Assembly: GCA_029215795.1 (NCBI GenBank)
Contig: JARDYH010000001.1
Coordinates: 119,686,533-119,750,532, forward strand
DNA from: Anniella stebbinsi
Lineage: Eukaryota; Chordata; Lepidosauria; Squamata; Anniellidae
Reading direction: 5' to 3'
Length of the DNA: 64,000 bases
Position numbers and translations under genes: made by a program. The notes beneath the pieces are model-generated. The model searched no databases, had not been told where the DNA came from, and saw nothing but the letters and a program-made list of their open reading frames with translations. Below, piece by piece: positions 1-11,431 of the stretch (position 1 is the first letter of the stretch; each line of letters opens with the position of its first letter).

Positions 1-366
1 ATAGCATTCCTGAGGGAAATCCTAGGATCGCTCTAAGGATTTTATTCTGGAGATTTTCTAGTTCATCTTTAACTCCTCTCCAGAGTTTGGCCCCATCTAA
101 TAATTAAAGTAATACCTTAAGAGGGGGAATAAATCTATAAACAGTAGCCACCAGTTGTCTGTTTCTACTAGAAAATATATATTTTTAAAATTACATATAG
201 TCCTAGCAGCAGATGGTTTAATAGCAACTAGATGGAGTTCCCAAGACAATATCTCATCAAAAATAAGTTCTAGATAACAAAAAGACTGCACTTGTTCCAG
301 CGTTAGGTAATCAAATAGCCATTTCTATTTCTGGGATCTATTACCAAAGGCCATAACTTTGAATTT
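1..366 (-). mobile_element. Decayed LINE reverse-transcriptase fragment
   Basis: Read on the minus strand, this encodes a relic of the region just after the catalytic domain of a non-LTR retrotransposon reverse transcriptase. An NYTKFKVMAFG-like start is followed after a short gap by a FCYLELIF-DEILSW block, matching the usual 'NxxKTKVMVF...YLGxxF...SW' pattern. Further on, 'LENLQNKILRAILGFP' fits the usual 'LxxLQNKFLRxILGxP' stretch. At least one in-frame stop and frame breaks show it is dead. It abuts a LINE 3' end in the opposite orientation at 367. The clade is not determined. Similarity is judged by eye. Confidence 0.6.
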
Positions 367-884
367 AGTATAATTCAAGGTCCGGGCTCGATTCAAAGTG
401 CTGGTATTAACATTCAAAGTCCTAAATGGCTTGAGGCCAGGTTATCTGAAGGAACACCTCCTCCCATATGTACCTGCCTGGACCCTAAGATCATCCTCAG
501 GGGTCCTTCTTCGTGAGCCCCTGCCAAAGGAAGTGAGGCAGGTGGCTACCAGGAGGAGGGTCTTCTCTGCTGTGGAATGAACTCCCTAGAGAGGTTTGCC
601 TGACACCTACATTATACTCTTTTAGACATCAGGTGAAGACCTTTTTACTTTCTCAGTATTTTAACTGCTGGTTAAATTTGTGTTTTAAATCCATATTAAT
701 TTCTGCATGGCTGCTCAGTTTAATCATGGTTGTGCTTTTATACTGTATTTTATATTATGTTTTTATACTGTCATTGTTTTATATTTGAATGGTTTTTATG
801 ATTTTAATTTTTGTAAACAGCCCAGAAAGCTTTAGCTATTGGGCAGTATAGAAATGCAGTAAATAAATAAATAAATAAATAAAT
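367..884 (+). mobile_element. CR1/L2-group LINE 3' end, 5'-truncated
   Basis: The translation carries the C-terminal words of a CR1/L2-group LINE ORF2: 'FKVLVLTFKVLNGLRPGYLKEHLLPY' in two overlapping parts, then an R-rich stretch and a frameshifted 'LWNELPREV' block near 575-600. An A/T-rich 3' UTR follows, with the 'GTAAACAGCCCAGAAAGC' and 'TTGGGCAGTATAGAAATG' tail words, and an (AAAT)n tail at about 866-884. This is the usual anatomy of a 5'-truncated LINE insertion. The frame is broken, so it is inactive. The same protein words recur at 13.4, 45.4 and 59.2 kb. Confidence 0.75.
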
Positions 885-1671
885 ATAAAGACTTCTCTTC
901 CTTGCAAGGCAAACCAACCCTGAGTAACATTCTTTTTAAACCCATCTTATAAGGATATCAGTGCTAGTTCAACAGAATAAAACAACACCAAAATCCATAA
1001 ATAAATATCATTCCCCTAAGGAAGAAGGAAAAATGAAGGATATGACATTTCAGTAACAATGCTGTTTATGTAAAAGCCCTGTTCAGGCAAATACATAGGG
1101 GTTTAAGGAGCGTAGAGTAGGGGTTGTGCATGTTGGCCCCATCTCCTACACCTCTGGGCACACTACCTTACCCATCTCAGTTCAGACATTGCTGTGTTGA
1201 ATCAGCAAAATCTGAAAGGAAATTCTATTTGTGTTCACTTGAATGCAAGTAAAATGTTTTGCATGATCATAATAAGGCAGGAACTGCAATCACACAGAAA
1301 GTTCCAGTTGCATTAAAATGAACGAGAGTACAACTCACTTTTAGACCTTGCTGATACAACATGACAAAGCCTGAACTGATGTGGGTGGGGCCAATATGCT
1401 TGGAAATGTAGGGGCAGGGCCAACATGCATGGCCCTAAACCTGAACAGGCCTAAAGATTAAATAGAAAAGAGGCCAAAATGCAAACCTGCTTTACCCTTC
1501 TCATTTTTTGAATTCCCTGTTGAACCAACTGATATTTGCATAACCTTATTATGTGCAAGCCACAGTAACCTTTTATCAACATTGGTTGTGACCAACATGA
1601 GCTTCAACCGGTCCCTGTTTATTAAACTGAAAGCCGATGTAAAAACAATAAAGGTTATCAATAACTGTCTG
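885..1671. other. Unassigned A/T-rich sequence
   Basis: No coding frame or repeat family is recognised. Two similar phrases with 'GGGGCCAATATGC' and 'GGGCCAACATGC' lie near 1388-1425. Confidence 0.3.
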
Positions 1672-1800
1672 TGGCAGGATCTACACTAGTGCTTTAAAAC
1701 GGTTTATAACAGTAGTGACAACTGTTGGGGCCCAGGGCACACTCCATATACAGTTTTCAAAACGTTTTCAAAGTGTTATTTCCTGCCTGGTGTAGATCTG
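1672..1800. mobile_element. Short D-like MITE (about 130 bp)
   Basis: Inverted ends 'GGCAGGATCTACACTA' and 'TGGTGTAGATCTGGCC' enclose a short A/T-rich body with 'GTTTATAAC' and 'AAAACGTTTTC' words and a central 'GGGCCCAGGGCACACTCC'. The ends and the central phrase resemble the larger D elements at 23.5, 39.2 and 62.1 kb, which contain 'GGGCCACATGACGCACTC'. It is a non-autonomous DNA transposon by structure; superfamily is not settled. Confidence 0.5.
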
Positions 1801-1825
1801 GCCTGTATGTAATTTAGAAATTAAA

Positions 1826-1974
1826 CAGTAGAACATGGATGGGAAGGTGCTGTTTCACCGTGACTTGCTTGTGGGTCCCTGGCTGACAGCTGGTTGACCA
1901 CAGTGTAAACAGAGGCCAACAGATGGACCCTTGGTGTGATCCAGCATGGCTCTTCTTATGTTCTTGTGTTCTAA
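1826..1974 (+). mobile_element. CR1 LINE 3' end
   Basis: The end 'GATCCAGCATGGCTCTTCTT' followed by 'ATGTTCTTGTGTTC' is the 3' terminus of a sauropsid CR1 subfamily; the preceding 'CTTGTGGGTCCCTGGCTGACAGCTGG' region, in parts, fits the same tail. Only the last 150 bp or so are present, as is typical of 5'-truncated CR1 copies. A minus-strand copy of the same tail lies at 27711-27935. Confidence 0.7.
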
Positions 1975-4900
1975 GGGTGATAACCACTGGTCCAAGGTCA
2001 TCCAGTCAGTTTCATGTCTATGAGGCTATTTCTACATGGATCTCCTAATCCAGCACACTAACCACAAGTGTTGTACACAGAAAACGTATTCCGTTCAGAA
2101 CCCACTTCATTGGCTCAGATCGGAGACCACTTTACCCAGAACCTCAGAGAGACATCAGATCTGAGAAGAAGATTCATTTTGGTTCATTTACGGAAGCTTG
2201 CAGTGTCTTCTCCATTGTCTCTAATGAGGAAATCAACACGTCTTTTTTAATAGTCTTTCAGAATTAGATTAAATTTGTAGTCATAGTAGCCCCATCTAAG
2301 ATGCAGCCTGTCAAATGTCAGACAAATAGGTGCAGGAGGTCCTGTGCTAGATACTATTAAATTTTATGGGTTTTAAGAAATGAAAAAATCAAGCATAAAT
2401 CAATGGCTGGGATGTGATATTTTACTGAACTATACTAATGTGAGGTTGGTACACATTAATGATAGTGTGTGAAAGTAGGGGTGCTGGAGAAATCTGCCGC
2501 AGACTCAAATGAGGCTGGGCTGCAAAGAATTCGACCCCCGGAGTCTGCAGTGGACTGGCCACACTCACATCCATGTCCACAAGAGTTCTCATGGGGTAGC
2601 TCTCCAGCTTTCTAAAAGATGCAGTAAGCTAGTGGTGACAACCATTCGCCTATCGTGGGAGAATAACCACTGAAAAATGACAGATTTCATGCCATTTGCG
2701 GCCATAAAGCACTTACTTTTATGTAAATACAGCTGCAAAGTCATCCCCTGATTGGAAGCTATAGCTGTCAATCAGAACTACATGACTCCTCCCCCTTGCC
2801 TGGGCTTTTCATTTTATGGAGAACTTGCAGAGCTTGTGGGTGGTTCAACAATTTATCAAACTTGGCTTAAAAAACTTTTTTTTTTTTAAACACCATCTGA
2901 GATATATTGAAAGCTTCAGGGCCAATCTGCTTCGTTTCAGATTGCTTCGGACAAGAGTCACTTTGCCTTCAACCAACTAATCACTAAACCACATTGGTTC
3001 GCATACAACCAAAACATAAACGAATGCCTGTACATAAATAGGCATCAGCTGGAACCATAGGTATTCTATGTAGTTCAGTGGTCATGCAAAACAGACATCA
3101 TTTTCTTATATCAAGATTCCCATTCGCTCAACACCTCTATACAGATATGTAAAACGTAGTGCTTCTAGACACCTGTTATAGTTTCCTGTATCCTAAGCTC
3201 AGCCAGAGGAATACTGTTTTCATAGACATGTTTATTGGGGATAGAAAAATAGGAGGTCAACCATTACAGATACATGTATTGGGGAGACAGCTAGAAAACA
3301 GAGCAATTGATTCCATCATCCAGATTATAATATTTTCTTGCCCACTCTGTTCAACCATGCACAGTGGGTATACTATTTGCATTACCAAACTGTCATTTTA
3401 TTTATTAAAAAAAAAGAATCTTCCTTTTTGCTACACTTAACTCCAGCCCACCCACCCCCCACACAGGAAATTACAAAAAGGCTTCTGGCATTTTAAATGC
3501 AATCATTTGCATCTATAATTTAACATAGCTACAAAATTGCATCTGCAAACATGGAGGGGGGTTTGAAAGCCTATTATGCTATGCTTTTTACCTCTTATTA
3601 TATATAGTTTTTCTACCCTTTCTTCTCTTTTGCTCCCCAAGGAATTATGCAAACAAATCACAAACTGCTTTTTATAAAAGAAATCATCCCCCCTTTTTTT
3701 CCTTTTGGTGTTTAATATGACTAAATCCAATAGCGCTTTCATTCTCAACATGCTTGTTCATTATAAGTGTGGGAAGTTATGGCATGCTAGCATAAAAATA
3801 GTCAGGAACAAGCATGCCTTTAGGTTTTATTAATACATGTAAAAGTGACACTCAGAAATGAAGTGTAGCCCTTTTATTATGAAAATTCTGTAATGGACTG
3901 TCTTCCTCCCCCTTGCAACAACAACAATGGGGAGCGAGGTTGCTTAGTCAAACAACATTTTGATATTCTAAAGCACAAAATGAGCATGTGAATTATACTA
4001 ATATACCCCATAATAATCACTATTCAAGTACTTCTGCTTGAAGAAGAATTGTGGCACAGAAAATCATTCAGGGAATGGCATAGCATTATATTCTTAGAAT
4101 GAATTAACTGCATTTGTTCAGGGATGAAAATGTAGGTGAACGAGGGCCCCTCCATGCTCCACCCCTTCCCAGTCACACCAAAGGGAGCCATTGTCACCTG
4201 TAGATGACAGCTCAGAGCCAGAGAAGGGTCCCTGCTCCTGCCTCTGCCTGGTAGGGACAGAGACAAGTGACTCCTGCATCAACAGAAAAGAGGGCAAAAA
4301 AGGGAGATCCAATTTGCAAAATATTTGCACAGGCTAATCTGTATGTATTGATGACAATTTAGACATTGGGGCCAGAATCGAATGGTGCCCTCCTCCTATG
4401 CACAGTGAGACCCACCCATTCTGTTCCACAAGTGGCACCCACTAGGACAGGCTGACGGAGCTTGTCTAAAGGAGCTCTGCGACCTGCCCTGTTCCATAAA
4501 TGAGTGTTTCTGCTCAATTTGGGGCTTGCCCCGAGAAGCACTAAAACTCCATTGTGCAAGTGGTATGTACTGCTTGCACAATGGAACCAGCATAGCTGGC
4601 CACATTTGGAATGAAAGCAGCAATGGTCCCCTGTGTAGGGACAGACAGCATGGGATATTGCCCTGCATCTCTAATTTAAATAGAAATACAGTACATCACA
4701 CAAGAGTGGGGAAGACTGGAACCAGATGATCTGTGTTCCTGTTTAGTCTGCTGTTCAGGCACTAACCGTAAATGGGCAACTTCAAGGCCCCTGGACAACT
4801 TTTCAAATAGATAATACCTTCAAATAGAGGACTGTCCTCTATAAAGTAGGACACCTGGCCATCCTGTGACACAGCTCCACTTTGGCAAGAAAGCCTTGGC

Positions 4901-5050
4901 CTTGCCTCACTCATCAGAGCCTGACTAACCTTCACCATAGCAAGAGGACAAGCAAGTTTTCCAAGCCCTGTCAATGGTTGTCCTTTGCTCCAGTACTGAA
5001 AAGAATAATTTTGGAGTTTGAAACCATGCATACACAAAATCTCAGTCAAA
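1975..5050. other. Unassigned intergenic or intronic sequence
   Basis: About 3 kb with no gene or recognised repeat. It holds a poly-T run near 2877-2887 and a hairpin at 4548-4586 with 13-bp perfect arms (TCCATTGTGCAAG and its complement) around a 13-base loop. The overlapping short frames on both strands at 4.0-5.1 kb show no family motif. Confidence 0.3.
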
Positions 5051-5074
5051 GTGTATGTGGTGTGTGTGTGTATT
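5051..5074. repeat. (TG)n microsatellite
   Basis: A short slightly interrupted run of TG dinucleotides. Confidence 0.8.
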
Positions 5075-5094
5075 AAACATTATGGCTTTGCTTG

Positions 5095-5209
5095 TCATGT
5101 GAACCATGACTTAGTGTATCGTATGAACCATTCCTAACCATGGTGGCCTACATAACCACGGTTTAAACACATTCACTAAACACTCGTTGAAAAAGAGTTA
5201 GTCTGAACA
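5095..5209. mobile_element. Family L palindromic MITE relic
   Basis: The words 'ACCATGACTTAGTGTATCG', 'AACACATTCACTAA' and 'AAAAGAGTTAGTCTGAACAC' match, in reverse complement, the better preserved L element at 26687-26849. The ends are weakly inverted. It is an old non-autonomous DNA element, called from this similarity. Confidence 0.45.
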
Positions 5210-5210
5210 C

Positions 5211-5256
5211 ACCCAATGGGACTTAATGTCTGAGACACATATAGGATTGCACTGTT
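5211..5256 (+). repeat. Family J short repeat
   Basis: The phrases 'CAATGGGACTTA' and 'ATATAGGATTGCACTGTTA' are the core of a short repeat that recurs at six other places in this window. I know similar words from many reptile intergenic sequences. Confidence 0.5.
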
Positions 5257-5395
5257 AGCGAGTTTGTAGTTGAACAGAGACAATCCAGTTAATTTTTCAT
5301 GTCCTTAGCTACTCTAGCAACATAAAGTAAATAGCCTAAAGGTCGCAAAATGAATCCCTACTTGTACAAAGTTTCTTGTGAATTAAAATTGCATT

Positions 5396-5620
5396 GAGAG
5401 CCAGTGTGGTTTAGCAGTTAGAGTGTTGGACTATGACTGGGGAGACCTGGGTTCTAGTCTATACTATGCCAGTGAGGGTTACTTTGGTCCAATCACAGAC
5501 TCTCAGCTTAATCTACCTCACAGGGTTGTTGTGAGGATAAAGTGGAGGGGAGGATTATGTATGACAACTTGCTTGCAGGAAAAGCAGAATATCAAGGTAA
5601 CAAATAAATAACAAATAAAA
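5396..5620 (+). mobile_element. MIR-like tRNA-derived SINE
   Basis: A tRNA-like head 'CCAGTGTGGTTTAGCAGTTA' with 'GTTGGACTATGACTGGGGAG' carries a pol III B-box-like 'GGGTTCTAGTCTA'. The core 'CACAGGGTTGTTGTGAGGAT' follows and then 'AGTGGAGGGGAGGATTATGT'. The 3' tail is A-rich with (AAAT) words. Three other copies lie at 16.8 (minus), 20.6 and 41.0 kb. It is a SINE moved by LINE machinery, not a working tRNA gene. Confidence 0.85.
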
Positions 5621-6018
5621 TATACCAATATTATTTAGTCTTGCCAAAACTGAGACCTATACCTGCAAAGTCAGTCAGGTTTTACAGTTGCACAAGCATT
5701 TCTAAAACTGCAATCCCCCCACCTCTTAAAAAAAAACATTTTTACAAAAAATGATTGTATGGTAGGAATTCAGTCTCAGTAACTGAAGAATAGATTTCAG
5801 GTAGACACCCCCTGGATTTTCCCAGTTTAGTTACCAACCAAGTGGGGTTTATCATTTCATTAGAGGCTCTAATGGTTGGCTGGTTGATAATCTGCATCTT
5901 TATTTCATAAAGCACAGTAGAATTGCCTAAACCAGTAGCATTTAACAATCTTTGGTTTTCATTCATATTAGCTCCCACATATAAGCACTGCAATGGGATG
6001 CTATGTGCACACAAATCA
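5621..6018. other. Unassigned sequence
   Basis: About 400 bp without a recognised gene or repeat. Confidence 0.3.
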
Positions 6019-6853
6019 GGTTGCGGAGCGAAGGATGAGAAATGAAGAGACGACACCAGAGTTGGGATTTAAACAAGGGCCACTTTATTTATTGCATAGC
6101 AGAAAAAAGGGGGGAGGTAATCCTAAGCGGGCATTTTGCCATGGCCAGCCAGGCCATTGAAGGGATCGGGCGAGACATTCACAGCCCGGGAAGTGGCGCC
6201 TTCATTTCACCGCCCCCCGAGCTTCCACAATCTGAGGTGGGGGGCCTTCCGGTATCGCCTCCCCTCGTGCCGCAGGGCTCTGAGTAGACGAGAAGGGTTG
6301 GCCCCAAAGGTAAGCCTTATCCCCCCAACTGATGCCGCAGGGCTCTCAGTGGTTGGCCTCAGACGTTACCAATCACTTGAACAGTGCCTGTGAATGCTCA
6401 CCATTAACTAAACGTGAAAAAATGCCTGCTCCTACCACCAATAACGTGACCAATAGCCAGATTAACCTAGTTATCACCCATCCTGCTTTTGCAGTGTAAA
6501 GTAGGTGAAAAAACTCATGACCAAGTTAGGTTGTGAGTAAAAAATTCCTACTTGACCTCAAAAAAGACAACCAGCGAACCCACACTGACAACAGGGGAGG
6601 GCGGGAGGGAGCTGCGCAGCTGACAGTGGAGATGTGGAGGGGTCCCAGGCCTTAAATAGCCCTAGACCCCTCCCCTCTCCAGTGGCACCACCCTGGGCCT
6701 GCCAATGGGAGGCCCCCATGTCACCTCACCCCATCCTCGCCCGCAACCTCCTCTCCCCACCCAGCGAGCAGGGTAAGGAAAGGCCTTAATGGAGAATTTA
6801 ACAAGCCACTTTCTGTGGTTAATCAGCCATTGGGTTATATACATGCACACATC
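6019..6853 (-). mobile_element. Possible solo LTR with promoter and poly(A) signals
   Basis: On the minus strand the order is CCAAT-type words (near 6829-6841 and, inverted, at 6702-6706), a TATA-like TATTTAA at 6652-6658, a G/C-rich leader, then two AATAAA signals at 6084-6093. After the signals comes 'TCTGGTGTCGTCTCTTCA', which resembles the R-U5 end of retroviral-type LTRs, and the block ends in CTCCGCA. No matching target duplication, primer-binding site or gag/pol frame was found, and the TATA-to-AATAAA distance (about 560 bp) is long for an R region. The boundaries are guesses. It could instead be an unrelated GC-rich promoter-like repeat. Confidence 0.35.
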
Positions 6854-9388
6854 TCAAAGATTCAGAAAAGTCGGTGTCTAGTGACTGACCTCATTTAAAA
6901 AGAATTGCATTCACATCAGAAACACATTTGTGAACCCGAAAGCCACTAGAGCTGGATTTCCATCCCTCTGTGACTTTCTGGTTTTAGTCAGCATTCAAGT
7001 AAATTGCTGAGGTGATTTTGTCCAACGAAGGGCCCTTGAACATATTTATCAGCTGCTGGAAGTAAAAGGTAGAGCTATACACCAAGATGTTAAAACATCA
7101 GCATGCATTTAAATGTCTGTCTTCCTTCAGGATTTCAATAAGTAGGGATTGAAAGAACCTCGTTTTCGCTTCTTAACGTAAAAGGAAAAATGCTAGCCTG
7201 GAGCAGAGATGATACAGATATAGAATGCTACACTCATTAATCATTACTCAATTATCTTTGGTTGCAACTGCACATACTTTCAGAATATTGTTTTTTTAGA
7301 TCAGGGCCCTTGGTCATTGAATTTTTCCATTTACAGTTCTGATGCACTATGGTGATACATTCAACATCGAAAAATGTTCAGTACTTGTGGGGTCCTTGAG
7401 ACATCATGTTTTTCCTATGTGGATATGGAGATATTGGGAAACAATAATTGAGTACACTGTCAGGGTTGATCACATATGTACATACATACTTACATAATCC
7501 CCGCTTTGGCCAGGGGGGACTTGATTTTGCCCTTGGCTGCATTACAGAGAACTTAGACCCACTGCAGGTCGATCAGTACTGCTGCCTAGTTTGGGAGAAG
7601 AGGCTCCATCCTTCACTCCACTCCAGGGACATAAATTCAGGTGCCAACCAGACTCAGGCCAGTGACAGCCAGGGTGGCAGGTGGAGCCAAGAGTCACACA
7701 TGTCCAACCTTTTGGGGAAGCCTTGTGGGGGTTGTTGGGGCAGTGGCTCAACTCCAGATAAGCTTGGAGCCTCTGTACCTGCTACACATCTCTGGCTGGT
7801 CACAGTAGATGACATGAGCAGCCTAAGCAGGCTACTGTCCCAAGCTAACCTTCCTACCCATATGCAGCAGACATGCCATGCCAATCCATCTGGCATGCCG
7901 GCCCTTTTGGAGTCTTTAACCAATAACGTTGTGGCCTAATTCACCCAATACTTGACTCCGTGTTTATCATTCCCCTCCTGGCTAGGGGCACCATTTGCAC
8001 AAGCCTTTTCTTATAACTGTTATAAGAATCAACCCTAAAACTGCAGCATTTCAAACAATGACTTAGATGATTATCTTAGACCTTGTGGTTTGCACTAGAT
8101 AAGGCTTGTCCACAATTTGATGGATAAAACTGTTAAAATATTATCCATGTATATTTGTACCCATCTCCCTTATCCAACCCTTCCTGTAACCACTGTCTGC
8201 CATCCTTCTGTCTCTAAGCCCCTCGTTGAGAATCCCATGAGAACATGACAACTCCATATAACCTCCTTGGAGACAGTTCCCTCCTAGGATGTCATCTTTT
8301 ACAGAGGACCATCCTCTACTTGAAGGGCTGTCCTGCCCAATTCTACTTTAAAGATAATGAATGCTAAGAACTTTTGTGCATCCACAGTTACCACCTGAAG
8401 AGCAGGCTGAACAGGCAGGCACAAGAGGCACCTCATCACAGTCTCTCACAGCATGGTGAGATGTGTTGTATTTCTATTTAAATTATAACAATTATTTCTA
8501 AATTTGATCAGTACATACATTAGCATATGCAAGCATTATGCAAATCATAGTCCTCTTTTGGGGTGATGCATTTCCTCTTTTTGGGTGCGTCAGAAGTGGG
8601 CACCCTACCTCTAGCCTAAAGAAGTAGTTCTATATGCCCATTCTCAATTTCCCAGTCCTCTCTCTTTCTGCCTTTATTGCAAGCTTCTCTCTCTTTTTGT
8701 GTGTTTCATTATCCAAGTTTTGTAATCAACCATTTAAACTGTAGTTTGAAGCAGTTTCTATGAAGTTTGGGCTTCAGATGGAGGGCTCCAAGCGCTACCT
8801 ATGAGAAGGCAACGTTCAGCTATTCCATCTTTTCTTTCTTAATAGGTTTCCTGCGATGAGAAAAAGTTGGAAGAAGCAGTAGGAAGACATGGGAGGGTTA
8901 TGAGTGGAAGACAGCAATGTCTGGATCCCAACAATTCCGTGAAAGAGGCAGGGAACTGATGTGATAAACACCTCACCCAGACGCAACCACTGATCTTGGA
9001 TAAATACACAGCCATTAGCTGCAACCTATCAAAGCGCAGGTGTGATACTCACTAGAAAGCTGCATTTACCAGTTCAGTCCTTGCATGTTTATGCAGAATA
9101 AAGTCCCATGGTATTTAATTAGGCTTTTTACCTAGAACGCTTAGGATTTGGGGGGAAGAGGGGCAATCTGCATAGAAAAAAAGGCCTTCATTTGTTTCAA
9201 TGGAGATTATTTTGCTTTGCAAATTGCAGGTGTGAGGGCCCAATCTGATTGGCATCACAGCAGGGAGCAAAGGATTAAAGGCCCCCTACCCACCCCCCAT
9301 TCTATTACTGCACACTAGCAGTTAAGGTCAACATGTAATTTGACCCTGGGGACGATACCGGACTTACTTGCTTCCAGGATCGTCACCC
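6854..9388. other. Unassigned sequence with one uninformative open frame
   Basis: No exon or repeat family is recognised. A 163-codon open frame at 7448-7939 has frames on the opposite strand of similar length, no domain motif and a composition expected of GC-richer non-coding DNA, so I do not call a gene. Confidence 0.3.
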
Positions 9389-9829
9389 AGTTTCTACACA
9401 GGAAGCATGATGTCCCAGAAGCAAACAGGGACATCGCGCCCGCCATTGTTGTTTCTTTGAAGGATGGAGCCAGGAGCACACTTGCACTCCAACGCAGAAG
9501 TAAGTTGAAAAACAAAATAAAAAACCCTGGCCCCGCTTCTCCCCCACCCCCGATGCCCCTAGACTCCCCCCAGCCCAGCTCCTTTCCTCTTGCAGACCCC
9601 CACTACTCATGGGAAAGAGGGAAGAAGTCAGGACGAGTGCCCACACCATCCACAGTTCTTGGGATCGTCCCAGGATCCCTGGAGGATTCAGGGTTTCCCA
9701 GGGTTTCTTTATCCCTGGGAAAACCTGTGCCCATCCCCCACTCTCCTGGGGAGTCCTTGTGCATCATTTGGATGCACAGGGAGCACCCAGGGAAAACCCC
9801 GGGGGGAAAGGCCGGTGTAGAAACAGCCA
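9389..9829. mobile_element. MITE with GTTTCTACAC ends (about 440 bp)
   Basis: The ends 'CAGTTTCTACACAGG' and 'CCGGTGTAGAAACAG' are inverted repeats. Between them is a GC-rich body with 'GACATCGCGCCCGCCATTG' and several CAGGGT/CCTGGG words. No coding capacity is expected; a 173-codon frame that spans it (9340-9861) enters from outside the left end and is a by-product of composition. I could not confirm a target duplication. Confidence 0.5.
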
Positions 9830-11431
9830 AAGTGTCTGCCTTTCTGAAGCCCAAATCATGAATCAAGTCTCATGTAGGGTCCAGCTTATGTTCTAGCTGC
9901 TTCACCTTGGAATGCACCAGACATGGTCCAAAGAGGCCCAAATTGGCTTGTGCAAGATTAAGAGGTAGTAATGCTTAGCTTCTCACAGTAAAAAAAAAAA
10001 AAAAAAGCCAGAGTGGGTGGGAACTGGTGATGCATTTCTTGGGTGCCATAGCACAGAGCTTCATGTTTAAAAAATAATTCTGGGACTGCCCTTGTCCCCT
10101 GCCATTGCACCACTCTGGCACCACTCTTACTCCTTTGCATCAAGCTTATTGTGGGATGCATGGATGCAAATGTACAAATTCAGGGTTGGCTAATAGAAAA
10201 CTTAACACAAGCCTGCAGTTCTAGAAGATGGGAAAGTACATATATTGGAGATCCTCAAAAGTTAGCATTGAAAGTTCCTGATACTTCCTGTATGTATAGA
10301 ACACACAGTAATTGCTTTGAAAATGTTGCTCTGTTGCCTTGTACAATTCCCAATAATGCATTGCCAGGTAGGATAACTGACAGTCTGAAGATGAATGACA
10401 TTGTGGTTAAATTATACTGAGCTCCATATTTCATCTCTTCTCTAAGTAACAGTTAAGGCATGACATCGCCTGTATGCAGAACCACTGAAAAACCTTTAGA
10501 CATGGTAAACCTGTACACAGCTGCAACACTTGAAAGATTTTATTTCAGGTGCTGCCTGGCCATGCATTACTGGTATTCACAAGCAGCATGCATATAGACA
10601 TTAGTGCATAGATCAAAAACTTTAAAAACATGTAGCAGTGGCTCAAGTGGCAGCTTTGGTGCACTGCTGAACATGGGAGGCAACTAGGGCCAAGAAACCT
10701 TAGGGCACAACCCTATGGGATTGGCATCTAATCGAAGGAGGCCTGTGATCCTGGAGACCTCAGAGTAGCTTATGCCCTGCCAGGCTGCTGCCAACAGGGC
10801 AGAAGGAGCAATAGAGGTGATGTTTGCCTCTTTCTCCTCCTTTGCAGTTTTTCTCTCTAGAAAGACCTCCAAGTCCATCTAAAGAATTCACACTGCCAAG
10901 TGCAGTGTGGAGCAGAGATAGGGATGGAGAAGTCATAAGATACAGCAGATCCAAGCTGCTCCTCTCCCCTCCCAACCTACTGAAGTACCACCTTTTTTAC
11001 TTCTATGAGTAAAAGTAAGCATGGTTCTTTCCATGGCAGCTGCAAGGGTGAGGGGGCAAGAAGAAGGGTTGGATCTCAGAGTCTCGCTCCCAAAGTCACA
11101 AGAATAAGTATGGATGCAGGAATCTCAACAATCCTATGTCCCTGGCATGCTCTCCCGGGGACTATAGGATTGCTTTCTTAATCAGTTGAAGCATGCATAA
11201 TTTCAGTATACCAAAAACAAAAAAACAAAAAAAGGAATCAGAAGTATAGTGTGTGTGTGTTGGAACAGGCATAGTTTTAAAAGAGGTATCCCCTTGTGAG
11301 TGAGAGAAAAGGGGAAATGTTTTAAGGTGGCATTTATTTTATATAGTCATATATGGGGGGGTGTATTTAATTTTCATGCCAATTAACTTGAACAGACAGA
11401 ATACAACTAGTGCTCCTCCACCGTTGAAAAG
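9830..11431. other. Unassigned sequence
   Basis: No gene or clear repeat. An A-run lies at about 9990-10006 and a short TG run near 11250. Confidence 0.3.

Noticed and set aside
7448..7939. 163-codon open frame
   Set aside because: No motif, opposite-strand frames of 69 and 89 codons overlap it, and no splice or promoter context was seen.
9340..9861. 173-codon open frame on the plus strand
   Set aside because: It crosses the left end of a MITE and is covered by several other frames of similar length. The Pro/Gly/Ser-rich composition follows the GC content.
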